Below are positions 1 to 10,651 of a stretch of 24,291 bases of DNA, in pieces. The position numbers and the translations under genes were made by a program. A model generated the notes under the pieces. That model saw only the letters and a program-made list of their open reading frames with translations, was not told the origin of the DNA and made no database searches. Each line of letters begins with the position of its first letter. Positions within the stretch are counted from its first letter, which is position 1. Source of the stretch: DASVWH01 sp036389715. Its GTDB lineage: Bacteria; Acidobacteriota; Blastocatellia; Pyrinomonadales; Pyrinomonadaceae. The stretch covers positions 1-24,291 of the forward strand of contig DASVWH010000187.1 in the NCBI GenBank assembly GCA_036389715.1, written 5' to 3'.

Positions 1-3170
<3,170 letters not shown>

Positions 3171-3251
3171 CCCTCCGGCCTCTAACAACCGGGCGACGGC
3201 GCGAAGCGCGCCGCTCTCCTGACAATCAGCCGGGCAATCACCCGGACAAGC

Positions 3252-3292
3252 AAAAGACCGGAGAGGGAAGCAAAGCCTTCTCCGGTCTTTTT
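3252..3292. terminator. bidirectional rho-independent terminator after rpoC
   Basis: A 13-bp perfect stem (3252-3264 AAAAGACCGGAGA with 3279-3291) encloses a 14-nt loop. It ends in T5 on the plus strand and has a matching A4 run at the left foot, so it can also stop minus-strand transcription from the gene ending at 3387. It lies between the convergent 3' ends of rpoC and that gene. Confidence 0.93.
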
Positions 3293-3386
3293 GCGTTTTC
3301 TCGCGGGAGTTTATAGTCAGAGCTTCAACAAAATGGCGGGCGTTCCGGCCGTGCGCTCTTCGGCAATGGCCGGGCGGGCCGCCTCT

Positions 3387-3863
3387 TTATTGAATGCAGA
3401 TGCAGCCGGGCGGGCAGGGAGCGCCGACCTGCGCCGTGCCGGTGCATTGCGTGGGCGGCGCGTCCTCTTCATTGTTGCGCGCGGCGAGGATCGCGATGAC
3501 GATGCCGATGCCCGCGGCGATGGCCACACCGATGCCGATTTTAGCTCCCGTCGAGAAGTTGTTACCCTTGATTCCTTTCACTTCCCGGTAGGCAATCGGG
3601 GCGGTCATTCCGGTCTCCGCATCGGCGATAACGAAATGGTCCGCCGTTATTTCGGTGATGTAACCCTGATACTCCGTCTTGTCATAGAGCACGACGCGAA
3701 CGCGCGAGAAAGTGCCCTCACCGAGTTCGCGGACGGCGGCCCTGACCTGCATGGCGAGCATGGCCTGCCTGGCTTTCTCTGTCGGCGTTTCCGTCGCCAG
3801 CGGCGCGTAGCTGAAAAGGTGAAGCAGCAGCACGCTCAAGATGATGGACAAACATTTCTTCAT
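3387..3863 (-). CDS. small secreted/membrane protein with LSm-like segment and Cys-rich tail
   Basis: The function is unknown. The ATG at 3863 has a good AGGAGA Shine-Dalgarno about 8 nt upstream. The 158-aa product has an N-terminal hydrophobic signal segment (residues ~4-22). Residues ~52-98 (SRVRVVLYDKTEYQGYITEI... ending in REVKGIK) form a beta-rich, LSm/SH3-like stretch that resembles small acidobacterial proteins of the pattern 'V.V.l.d.....G.I....d.f.i.d......i.Y.dV..I.'. A Gly/Ile/Ala-rich hydrophobic segment spans 106-128, followed by a short tail with four Cys (140, 150, 154, 156). The order of signal, small beta domain, membrane segment and Cys tail suggests a protein facing the periplasm. 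The gene stands alone on the minus strand and shares the bidirectional terminator with rpoC. The LSm-like reading is inference from pattern only. Confidence 0.8.
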   Translation of the reverse strand: MKKCLSIILSVLLLHLFSYAPLATETPTEKARQAMLAMQVRAAVRELGEGTFSRVRVVLYDKTEYQGYITEITADHFVIADAETGMTAPIAYREVKGIKGNNFSTGAKIGIGVAIAAGIGIVIAILAARNNEEDAPPTQCTGTAQVGAPCPPGCICIQ

Positions 3864-4074
3864 CGAGGGTCTCCTTTCTGATTAGACCTGGGCCTTAAAG
3901 GGTTAGGGCGGCCAGAGGCCGTGCCGTGGGCGCTGCGGGCAAATTCGCCGAGCCCAGCGCCCTTTGGCCGTGCCTGCATGAACGCCCTGTCAAACGGTTT
4001 GCCGGGCACCTGTCGGGGAGACGCCGAAACTTTAAGAAAGATATGCTCCGGCCCGCGTTCGCCGGGGCCCGGTC

Positions 4075-5310
4075 TCAATGCTCCTGCCGGACCTTTCTTC
4101 TGTACGCGCGCCAGGCGACGATGGTCAGGGCGAAGAGGCCCATGGCCGCGCCGATGAGAGCGTAGGGGATAGCCCTTCGCGCGGGCCCGTTCGTCGCGTC
4201 ACTATCTTCGCCGCCGGAGCTTTCCATTGCAAGGCCGTGCCGTGTTTCCCCGAGCGTTACCAGGACGGAGGCTTTTCCGTCGGGCGAGACTCTGCGCACG
4301 CGCGGTTCTTTCCATGTGCCGGGCGGGATGAATCCGTATTCCAGGATGTAGAGGTCGCCGCCCGGCGCGACGGCGACTCCCGTCGGCGACCAGGGCGTAG
4401 CGGCGCGCGCGACGGTCGAAACCACTCCGCCGGGCGTGACCTTGAGGACGCGCCGGTTGCGAAAGTCTGCGACGAAGACCTCGCCCGCCGCGTTGACGGA
4501 GAGGCCCATCAGGCTGCCCCAGGCCAGCTCGTCCCCAGCGGCGCTCGGGTCGCGGTCCTTCAAGTCGAGCCCGGCGGCGAGCGTCGTCACGGTTCCGTCC
4601 ATCGTCACCTTGCGCACGCTGGAGCTGTCGGCCAGGTACAGAGAGCCGTCCGCGCCGAATGCAGCGCCGATGATGCTGGTGAACTTGGCCTCGCGGCCCT
4701 TCCCGTCAGCGTAGCCGTAGCCGCTTCCGGCGAGGACCGTGACCTCTCCGCCCGGCGTTCTTTTCAAGATCAGCGTCTCGCGCTTGAGATGATTGTCCTG
4801 TTCAAACGCATACGTATTGCCGTCGCGGTCTCGCAGGACGCCCAGGCCCCTCTGGGGCTTATCAGTCGCCGCGAGGAGGTACGTCTGGCGACCGTCCGGC
4901 GTCATCTTCCAGATGGCGTTGAGATAACGCCCGGTCGCCTGCACGTAGGTGTAATCCGGCCCGTAGAGATTGCCCTCTTCGTCCATCATCAGCTCGTGTA
5001 CGTGCCTGCCGCTGACGCCCGGCCTGAAGACGGCGAGCCTGCCCCCGGCGTCAATCTTCCAGACCGTCTCCAGGTCGCTGAAATAGACCTGGCCCTGGCG
5101 GTCCAGGAGTATGCTCCAGGCCGGGTGCGCGGCGGCGTCAACACAGAGGAGGACGCAGGCCGAGACGAGAACCGCAATCATCAAGAGAGCGCGTTTCATC
5201 AGGGCAGCGAGACTTCTTTTGAGATGTAGGGTCGGCCTGTCGTCTTCCGCTTCGGGCAAGGCGGCCGGAATCGAGTTTGCGGGGCGAGCGCCGTTGTTCC
5301 GTTGAGACAT
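4075..5310 (-). CDS. membrane-anchored NHL-repeat (beta-propeller) protein
   Basis: This 411-aa protein carries repeated NHL/SMP-30-like blades between residues ~64 and 358. The recurring pattern is 'DG.LY.AD....V.K...DG.V.TLA', clearest at 193-245 (VLAGSGYGYADGKG, then GAAFGADGSLYLADSSSVRKV) and 268-302. A hydrophobic segment at ~40-62 follows a 38-residue polar N-terminus, and a second lies at ~380-401 before a basic tail, so the propeller is probably outside the membrane with both ends inside. The ATG at 5310 has an AGGGGA ribosome site about 6 nt upstream. An internal Met at residue 39 would give a plain signal peptide but has no comparable site, so the longer form is preferred. Such propellers often bind proteins or ligands and some are lactonases; no catalytic residues can be assigned, so the role is unknown. 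Confidence 0.85.
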   Translation of the reverse strand: MSQRNNGARPANSIPAALPEAEDDRPTLHLKRSLAALMKRALLMIAVLVSACVLLCVDAAAHPAWSILLDRQGQVYFSDLETVWKIDAGGRLAVFRPGVSGRHVHELMMDEEGNLYGPDYTYVQATGRYLNAIWKMTPDGRQTYLLAATDKPQRGLGVLRDRDGNTYAFEQDNHLKRETLILKRTPGGEVTVLAGSGYGYADGKGREAKFTSIIGAAFGADGSLYLADSSSVRKVTMDGTVTTLAAGLDLKDRDPSAAGDELAWGSLMGLSVNAAGEVFVADFRNRRVLKVTPGGVVSTVARAATPWSPTGVAVAPGGDLYILEYGFIPPGTWKEPRVRRVSPDGKASVLVTLGETRHGLAMESSGGEDSDATNGPARRAIPYALIGAAMGLFALTIVAWRAYRRKVRQEH

Positions 5311-5424
5311 AGGGTCCCCTTTACCGTTGCGAGAGAAGGAACGACCCCTTGTGAGAGAAAACTATGACGCGATGGATGCTATCACGCGTGTCAAGACTGG
5401 CCGCGTGCGCTTGCTTTTATTGTT

Positions 5425-5447
5425 AAAAAGAGGCGCTCCGGGCCTCT
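5425..5447 (-). terminator. rho-independent terminator of the Crp/Fnr gene
   Basis: On the minus strand AGAGGC (5447-5442) pairs with GCCTCT (5434-5429) around a 7-nt loop, and the U run continues to 5425. It starts 12 nt after the stop codon of the Crp/Fnr-type gene and separates it from the NHL gene downstream. Confidence 0.8.
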
Positions 5448-5458
5448 CCGTCCCGGTC

Positions 5459-6190
5459 TCAGGCTTGGACGCCGGGGCCGAGCAGGCGGTCAAACTCCCT
5501 TTTGACTACGGGGTAGCACTCACACGATACTGCTTCAAGGCCCTGCCGGTCGAGAATCTTGACGTGCCCGCGCCTGTATTTAATGACGCCGTCATCCTGG
5601 AGCTTAATCGCGGCTTCGGTGACGCCCGAGCGGCGCGAGCCGAGCATCGTGGCGATGAACTCGTGCGTCAGCGCCAGTTCGCCTGAGCCCGCCCGGTCGT
5701 GGCACATCAGGAGCCAGCGGGCCATCCGCCCGTCAATCGGATGGGCGCGATTGCAGGCGGCCGTCTGCGCTATCTGGATGAGGAATGCTTGCGTGTAGCG
5801 CAGCAGGAGGTCCTGAAACTCCCCGCACTTGCCGAACTCCTGCCTGAGCACGTCGGCGCGCATGCGCAGGGCGTCGCCCGGCAGTTGGACGACGGCCTGG
5901 AGCGGTGTCGTGATGCTTCCCAGAAAGACGCTGACGCCGAACATCCCTTCGTTGCCGACCATCCCGGCCTCGACCATTCTGCCGTCTTCGAGCACGCAGA
6001 GCACCGAAACCGTCCCGCGATTGGGAAAATAGACGTGCGTGATAATTTCTTCGGGCCGGTAGAGGATTTCGCCCAGCGGCAGCGGGACCGCTTCCAGGTA
6101 AGGCGAGAGGCGCTCGTATTCTGCGGGCGGCAGTGCGTTAAGAACCCGGTTCGAGGTGGGCGGCGGAGGGATTCCCGTGTGCGTGGACAT
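5459..6190 (-). CDS. Crp/Fnr-family transcriptional regulator
   Basis: The 243-aa product has the Crp/Fnr layout. A cupin-like effector domain covers ~20-140 (ILYRPEEIITHVYFPNRGTVSVL, then GMVGNEGMFGVSVFLG), a dimerisation helix lies at ~127-150, and a winged helix at ~160-215 includes LTHEFIATMLGSRRSGVTEAAIKL and the wing GVIKYRRGHVKI. The cAMP-pocket signature of true CRP is not recognisable and there is no FNR-type N-terminal Cys cluster, so the signal is unknown. Cys does occur at 65, 122, 146, 163, 223 and 225. The frame is open to 6265, but the ATG at 6190 has an AAAGG site about 7 nt upstream and gives the family length, so it is chosen. The gene is transcribed away from the pseudo-receiver gene across a shared 252-nt AT-rich gap. 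Confidence 0.92.
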   Translation of the reverse strand: MSTHTGIPPPPTSNRVLNALPPAEYERLSPYLEAVPLPLGEILYRPEEIITHVYFPNRGTVSVLCVLEDGRMVEAGMVGNEGMFGVSVFLGSITTPLQAVVQLPGDALRMRADVLRQEFGKCGEFQDLLLRYTQAFLIQIAQTAACNRAHPIDGRMARWLLMCHDRAGSGELALTHEFIATMLGSRRSGVTEAAIKLQDDGVIKYRRGHVKILDRQGLEAVSCECYPVVKREFDRLLGPGVQA

Positions 6191-6442
6191 AAACAGCCTT
6201 TCTGCTGACGTTTGCCTGTTAAAAATAGGGCGGCAGAAGGCGTAGGTTGTCAGGCTGGGCCTCATGTCGAAGACTTCTTTTCAAATATGGAGTCACATTA
6301 TACCCTATATTCCCACCGCACGCAGCACGCCACCGTACACTGTCCATTCTGAGAGTGTATATTTTTCTGGTTTTACTTGGTAGCGTACAGATTAATGAGC
6401 GTTCATGTGCGATAGTTACCGTTTGATGAGCAGGAGGAGAAA
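6191..6442. promoter_or_regulatory. divergent promoter region between the Crp/Fnr and receiver genes
   Basis: This gap is much more AT-rich than its surroundings. A perfect TATAAT lies on the minus strand at 6302-6297, about 107 nt before the Crp/Fnr start codon. No good -35 box (TTGACA) sits 17 nt upstream of it, as expected for an activator-dependent or weak promoter. On the plus side no clear -10/-35 pair was recognised before the TTG start at 6443. The -10 call is from consensus match only. Confidence 0.5.
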
Positions 6443-6856
6443 TTGAACACCGAACATAGCGGCCAGCCGTGTATCCTGCTGGTCGAGGAAGATAACGAAA
6501 CGCGCCCTATCCTGGCGAATAATCTCCGCAAACGCGGCTACCGCGTGCTCCTGGCGCTGGACGAAGAGGACGCGCTGGAACGGGTCGAGGGCGGAGTCCA
6601 CGCGGATTTGGTCTTAGTCAATTTAGTGGGCAAATCCGTCGAAGAGGTTCTGGAAGCAGGGCGGCATGTGCGCCTGCACGCCAAATATGACGGGCACACG
6701 CCGCTCGTCGTCATGCCTGAGAAGTACAGCAAAGACCTGGAGGGGACGGACGTGAATGTCGCCGGAAACGATTGGGTGCATTACCTGGGGGAAGAGCCGG
6801 ACCAGCTGTATAACCTCCTGGGCAGGCTGCTGCCGGTCAGGCTCGCGCCGGAATAA
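6443..6856 (+). CDS. stand-alone receiver-like protein lacking the phosphoacceptor Asp
   Basis: This 137-aa protein is a single response-regulator receiver domain with no output domain. The beta1 strand and acidic cluster are present (CILLVEEDNE, 10-19). At the end of beta3, where receivers have D-L-V-L-L-D, it reads DLVLVN, so Asn60 replaces the phosphorylated Asp. The beta4 Thr/Ser and beta5 Lys contexts are also altered (PLVVMPEKY, then NDWVHYLG). It is therefore likely an unphosphorylated pseudo-receiver acting by protein contact; that is inference. The start is a TTG at 6443 with a very strong AGGAGGAG site directly upstream, which decides the start. It is divergent from the Crp/Fnr gene and may share its control. 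Confidence 0.82.
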   Translation: MNTEHSGQPCILLVEEDNETRPILANNLRKRGYRVLLALDEEDALERVEGGVHADLVLVNLVGKSVEEVLEAGRHVRLHAKYDGHTPLVVMPEKYSKDLEGTDVNVAGNDWVHYLGEEPDQLYNLLGRLLPVRLAPE

Positions 6857-6933
6857 CCGTCGCAAGAGTCTCATTCCGGCGGGCTGACCGGATTTTCGGG
6901 CAGATACGCGAACTATCATTATCCGGGCGGGGC

Positions 6934-6959
6934 GGGCGAGGGCTCGCCCCTATCCTTTT
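6934..6959 (+). terminator. possible terminator after the receiver gene
   Basis: GGGCGA (6934-6939) pairs with TCGCCC (6944-6949) around a 4-nt loop, followed by a short T4 run at 6956-6959. It lies between the convergent receiver gene and the 66-aa gene. The T run is weak and starts 6 nt after the stem, so the call is tentative. Confidence 0.4.
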
Positions 6960-7158
6960 AGACTTCGGCTTTCTGGCAGTGTTTACAGAGCGGAATATCC
7001 GCGGGCTTCTGCGCCACGACCTCACTGGTCGGTTGACCCGCGTTGAATTTGATGAGCCCCTGTTTACGGGCCTTCGAGCCGCAGGGAGGGGGAGCTTTCC
7101 CAGTCTCTTCATCTTCAAGGATGTGGCATAAAGTACGATCTTGATTAAAAAAGTACAC
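6958..7158 (-). CDS. 66-aa hypothetical protein with Cys pairs
   Basis: The product is not recognised. The start is a GTG at 7158 preceded at ~5 nt by a near-perfect GGAGGTG ribosome site, which is the main evidence that this short frame is a real gene. The 66-aa soluble protein has Cys11-His12, Cys26 and a C-terminal Cys58-x-x-Cys61 (PLCKHCQ), a set that could bind one metal ion such as zinc. There is no signal peptide or membrane segment. It stands alone between the receiver gene and the FAD oxidoreductase gene, whose terminator separates the latter from it. Confidence 0.68.
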   Translation of the reverse strand: MYFFNQDRTLCHILEDEETGKAPPPCGSKARKQGLIKFNAGQPTSEVVAQKPADIPLCKHCQKAEV

Positions 7159-7491
7159 GTCGCACCTCCATCGACGAGCATCAACGACCGCTTTTTATAC
7201 AGCGTAAAGCCTTTAGCCACACCGTAATGCAAGGGTAATACCATTTGGGGCGGGAGTCTCGGGCAGGGCGCGCAAAAAAATGGGCGGCTTGCTGATCGAC
7301 AAGCCACCCTGATACAGAAGGAATAAGAGCACTATAGCCCCTGAAGGCCCTGCGCATGGTGGCGGTTCTGATGCAGAATTATTGCTTTTCGGCCAACACC
7401 GCCATTTGACGCGAAAGACGCCGCTTTTTTAGCGTTTTTAGCCCTTCCGGGCGGTCGCGCGCGTCGTGCTGACGGACTTGCGGGGCTGTCT
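7159..7491. other. gap without a convincing gene
   Basis: This 333-nt stretch holds the 3' untranslated part and terminator of the FAD oxidoreductase gene (7274-7309, minus strand) and, at 7159-7273, the upstream region of the 66-aa gene. No open frame here has a ribosome site or recognisable product. The long 3' leader of ~180 nt before the terminator contains A/T runs but no structure I can name. Confidence 0.5.
7274..7309 (-). terminator. rho-independent terminator of the CrtI-like gene
   Basis: In the minus-strand RNA a 10-bp stem forms (7309-7300 with 7291-7282) around an 8-nt loop, followed by A and U7 (7280-7274). The one plus-strand mismatch becomes a G-U wobble only in the minus-strand transcript, which supports the orientation. 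Confidence 0.88.
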
Positions 7492-8988
7492 TTACGGCCT
7501 GCGGGCGAGTTCGTTGGCGACGATGAGGGCCGATTGGGTGACGGCAGCGAGGCCCTGGCCCGGGAAGGTCGTGTCTCCGACCAGGTATAGATTCCGCAGC
7601 GCCGTCCGGTGCGTGATGGAGTTCGGGCCGAAGACTTCGAGCGACTGGCCGACGCCGCCCACCATCCCGAGCCTGCGCCGCGTCTGTTCGTAGAAGGTGC
7701 GCGGCGTCGCCGTCTCGATCACCTCTATCCGGTCGCCCAGCTCCGGCAGCGCCCTGTGCAGCCGCTCCCAGCAGTTTTCGAGCATCGCCTGATCCTGCGC
7801 TTCGTGCTCGCTCTCGTCTTCGTGATAGGCGAACCACTGCGAGGCTTCCGTGAAGGCCGAAACCGTCACGGCGCGCTTAGTCGAGGGCGCGCGCGTGTCC
7901 CAGGCGGGCGCTGAGGCGAACATCAACTGTGCCTGCTCCGGGTCATAAGGCACGTCCTGCTGCCAGTCCGTCAGGGCCAGGATGCGCTCGGCCGGAAGAC
8001 GGGCGGCGGCCTCTTCGTCCATCCCGAGAAAGAGCAGGTAAGCGCCCCACCCGCGCAAGTTCTTCAGCCGCCTGCGGATAGCGTCGGGCGTCCGGGTCGG
8101 GCCGACCAGCTTGCCGTAGGTATCCCAGACCGTCAGGTTGCTGACGACGGCGCGCGTCGCACCGACAATCTCACCACTGAGCAGCTCAACCCCGGCGCAC
8201 TCCCCGCCCGCGTCATAGGCCAGCCGCAGCGCAGTCGCGTTCAAGCGGACAGTGCCGCCGCTCTGCTTGATGGACTGCGAGAGAGTTTCGGCCAGCGCCG
8301 AGCCACCGCCGCGAATCGTGTACATCCGCTCGCGCGCGAGCGTCAGGGCCACGGCCGCGTACAGGTAGGCGCAGCTTTCGCCGTCACACTGGGCGAAGAG
8401 TTGCAGCTGTGCGTCTATGAAGCGGCGAAAGCGTGGAGAGGTCTGCGCCATCTGCGAGGCCGCCGTCCGGTTCATCATCGAGAGCAGCTGCGGGGCCAAA
8501 CGGGCTTCCGGCCCGGCCGCGCGCAGCCGCCGCAGCCTGGATGCCGTGACGAGGTCAGGCGCGCGCAGCGCCGTGCGCTTGAGGGCTGCGCCGAGGGGCG
8601 CAAGCTGCCTGTAAAAGCTCCTGGCCGCCTCCGCACACTCTGGAAAGACTCTCCGCAGGCTCTCCTCGAACTCTTCTTCGTTCTCCGAGACGGCAATCTC
8701 CGCCCCGTCCGGCAGCCGCACGACGTAGGAGGGCGAAACCGCGCGGACCTCCGGCGCGGCGACTGGAAGCTCCGCGAAGACGCGCTCGTGCAGCCCGCCC
8801 GGCTGCCAGGAAGCGTAAAGAGATGCGCCCGGCTCAAACTCGTAACCCGCTTGTTGATGGCTCGCGGCGCACCCGCCGACGCGCGACTCCCTCTCCAACA
8901 GGCAGACGCGCACGCCACGCGCCGCCAGCAGCGCAGCCGTAGTCAGACCGCCTATCCCGCCGCCGACGACCACCACTTCATCAGCCAT
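7492..8988 (-). CDS. CrtI-like FAD-dependent oxidoreductase (phytoene desaturase / carotenoid isomerase family)
   Basis: This 498-aa flavoprotein has an N-terminal dinucleotide-binding fold, VVVVGGGIGGLTTAALLAARG (residues 5-25), continuing with LLERESRVGG. Near residues 465-487 it has the C-terminal FAD signature of the carotenoid desaturase family (LYLVGDTTFPGQGLAAVTQS). The length fits CrtI, CrtD and CrtISO-type enzymes, which oxidise or isomerise carotenes at the membrane. Which reaction and substrate apply cannot be read from the sequence, and no phytoene synthase or other carotenoid gene lies nearby. The ATG at 8988 begins directly with the Rossmann strand, which supports it although the ribosome site is weak. 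The secreted-protein gene ends 58 nt upstream on the same strand, so the two may be co-transcribed. Confidence 0.88.
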   Translation of the reverse strand: MADEVVVVGGGIGGLTTAALLAARGVRVCLLERESRVGGCAASHQQAGYEFEPGASLYASWQPGGLHERVFAELPVAAPEVRAVSPSYVVRLPDGAEIAVSENEEEFEESLRRVFPECAEAARSFYRQLAPLGAALKRTALRAPDLVTASRLRRLRAAGPEARLAPQLLSMMNRTAASQMAQTSPRFRRFIDAQLQLFAQCDGESCAYLYAAVALTLARERMYTIRGGGSALAETLSQSIKQSGGTVRLNATALRLAYDAGGECAGVELLSGEIVGATRAVVSNLTVWDTYGKLVGPTRTPDAIRRRLKNLRGWGAYLLFLGMDEEAAARLPAERILALTDWQQDVPYDPEQAQLMFASAPAWDTRAPSTKRAVTVSAFTEASQWFAYHEDESEHEAQDQAMLENCWERLHRALPELGDRIEVIETATPRTFYEQTRRRLGMVGGVGQSLEVFGPNSITHRTALRNLYLVGDTTFPGQGLAAVTQSALIVANELARRP

Positions 8989-9046
8989 AGCTCAATCAGC
9001 CGTATCTCACAATGAGCATTTGCCGCCGTTTGCTACAGTTTTAAAT

Positions 9047-9634
9047 CTATCTGCTCCCGGTCTTCTTTCGCCTAGTGGAAATCAGGGCGATTTTCGAGCC
9101 CTTCCAGCGATACGTGTCGGTCGTCACATAACTGAAACAGCAATGGGCATCATCGCCGACCCATTCGGGACGAGTGAAAAGTATCGAGCTGCCTTTCAGG
9201 GCTGCGGCCGAGTTCTCCTCACACTGGGTCCAGATTTGTTTGGCGGAACCATTTTGATAAGCGAAAACATAGGCCGCCAGATACGTGTTTGAAGAGCCCG
9301 GTGTCTGACCTTTAATCACGACAAAAGCCTCCTCCTGCCCGTCGCCGTCGAAATCAACGTACCTGACCGAGCCTAAATCGGCATAGCTCATTTCATCGCC
9401 CTGTTGCTGATGCCCCCTGCGCAGGACCAGCTTGTCCGCGGGCAGGGCGAGGAATTTGTGCTCTCCGGGACAGAGCGGACCATAATTGAAATTCCTGAAA
9501 TCTACTTTCCGAATGCCGGAAGCCGTCTTTGCATTTTTCTGTGCGGTCTTTCTGCTCTTCGACTGTGCCGCTCCACTTCCGGCGAACATCACGATCATCA
9601 AAAAAAAGCAGCAAGAGATTCGAGATAGGTTCAT
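9047..9634 (-). CDS. secreted hypothetical protein with DxDGDG motif
   Basis: The family is unknown. The 195-aa product starts with a typical signal peptide (residues ~1-23, ending in GSGAAQ). The mature part contains VRYVDFDGDGQEEAFVVI (91-107), the calcium-loop-like DxDxDGxxE pattern seen in FG-GAP/integrin-like and VCBS blades, but only one copy is present. Four Cys remain after the signal peptide. The ATG at 9634 is preceded by a G6 ribosome site ~4 nt away. It is upstream of the CrtI-like gene on the same strand and divergent from the RiPP-like cassette. It probably works in the periplasm or outside the cell; the role is not known. Confidence 0.78.
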   Translation of the reverse strand: MNLSRISCCFFLMIVMFAGSGAAQSKSRKTAQKNAKTASGIRKVDFRNFNYGPLCPGEHKFLALPADKLVLRRGHQQQGDEMSYADLGSVRYVDFDGDGQEEAFVVIKGQTPGSSNTYLAAYVFAYQNGSAKQIWTQCEENSAAALKGSSILFTRPEWVGDDAHCCFSYVTTDTYRWKGSKIALISTRRKKTGSR

Positions 9635-9847
9635 TTTCCCCCCAAAGATTTTAGAACTCGTCGAACTTCAACCATCCAGCGCCGAGCATCCGAATCAACC
9701 CGCCGCGCGCACCTCTTGAGCAATCCTCCGGGCTGGCGGATGCAGGCCGCGCCGCTCGCGGCCCCGTACATGCTGTCTTTAGGTAGCGTTTCGATAAGTG
9801 GCGTCAGGGAGAGCTTTCAGCAGCAGGCTTGATCTTGATGACTTCCT

Positions 9848-10579
9848 GTGTGTCTTCGGCTTGAACGAAAAGCCATCATTCAAAGGTCGGCCGTCTTTCC
9901 GTCTCAAGACGAGGATGATAGCTCATTACTGACAACACCTCAAATTCCGGCTACCTGCTCCGGCGAACAGGGAAAGCTCGAACGGTTTGGTCGAAAACTC
10001 GCTCAAGAGAAGTTCAGTATCTGCCCGGTCTGCTGTCTTTGCGCAACCGCAGAGGTGCATCATTGCCGCACGCTTAACAATTGTCGCGGGCAGGGCGGAT
10101 GCGGTCTCTTCGGCACGGCTGAAGACGATGCTACGCCCGGCGCTAACGACTGCGCCTGGCAGGGCGCTCGCGCCGTCCCGATTCAGGCGGAGCGCTTCAG
10201 CACGCAGGGCGCGAATAAGGGCTTGAGCGTCTGGGTGCTCGCCCGTAAATTGTTTGAAGAAAGAATGCAGAAAGCCAGGCGTACCATCGGGCCGTCGCCC
10301 TATCCGTGCGGCCCGCCGCAGGCTTGGTTGGTGAAAGCCCTGGGCAGCTACGATTCCTGCGGCAGCGCAGGCGATAAATACTGTACTTTCGGATTTAATG
10401 ATCCCAAGAAAGATGCACAGGAACTCTGCGACAAAAGCCTTCACCCGGTTATCTGCGGTTCCGCGAGACAGAGCGAGCAGGCGCAATGCGGTGCGCCGGA
10501 AAAGAGCGGTGAGGACAACCTTTGTAAATCTCCTAAGGATAGCGAGACGAATCTTTGCAGCTCTGTAGACAAAAAGTAG
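9848..10579 (+). CDS. Cys-rich putative RiPP precursor of an MNIO cassette
   Basis: This is a 243-aa Cys-rich protein with 18 Cys, encoded 72 nt before the MNIO gene. Reading from the GTG at 9848, residues 59-65 are CPVCCLC, followed by HHC73, NNCRGQGGC (77-85) and NDC102. A helix-prone stretch with little Cys covers 120-147. From 154 to 237 eight Cys are spaced 8-17 residues apart in a hydrophilic Lys/Asp/Ser tail. No signal peptide is evident. Stops at 9836 and 9839 close the frame upstream. The only standard start before the Cys region is GTG 9848, which has no good ribosome site, so the true start is uncertain and the 5' end may be altered. Position next to DUF692 and DUF2063 genes makes it the likely substrate, with Cys residues as the modification sites. 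It does not match the short methanobactin peptide or, by eye, the DUF2282 bufferin type. Confidence 0.72.
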   Translation: MCLRLERKAIIQRSAVFPSQDEDDSSLLTTPQIPATCSGEQGKLERFGRKLAQEKFSICPVCCLCATAEVHHCRTLNNCRGQGGCGLFGTAEDDATPGANDCAWQGARAVPIQAERFSTQGANKGLSVWVLARKLFEERMQKARRTIGPSPYPCGPPQAWLVKALGSYDSCGSAGDKYCTFGFNDPKKDAQELCDKSLHPVICGSARQSEQAQCGAPEKSGEDNLCKSPKDSETNLCSSVDKK

Positions 10580-10651
10580 AGGCACAGAGAGAGAGATTGG
10601 CGTCGAGCCGTGTGCGGGGAGTTAAGCAACCTTCGGGAAGAAGTTCAGACG

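Noticed and set aside
4078..5229. Long plus-strand open frame opposite the NHL gene
   Set aside because: The minus-strand frame has clear NHL repeats, membrane segments and a ribosome site; the plus frame is an antisense shadow.
9926..10585. Minus-strand frame of 219 codons opposite the Cys-rich precursor
   Set aside because: Its composition looks like a shadow, it has no recognisable motif, and the plus strand fits the operon with the DUF692 gene and has ordered Cys motifs.
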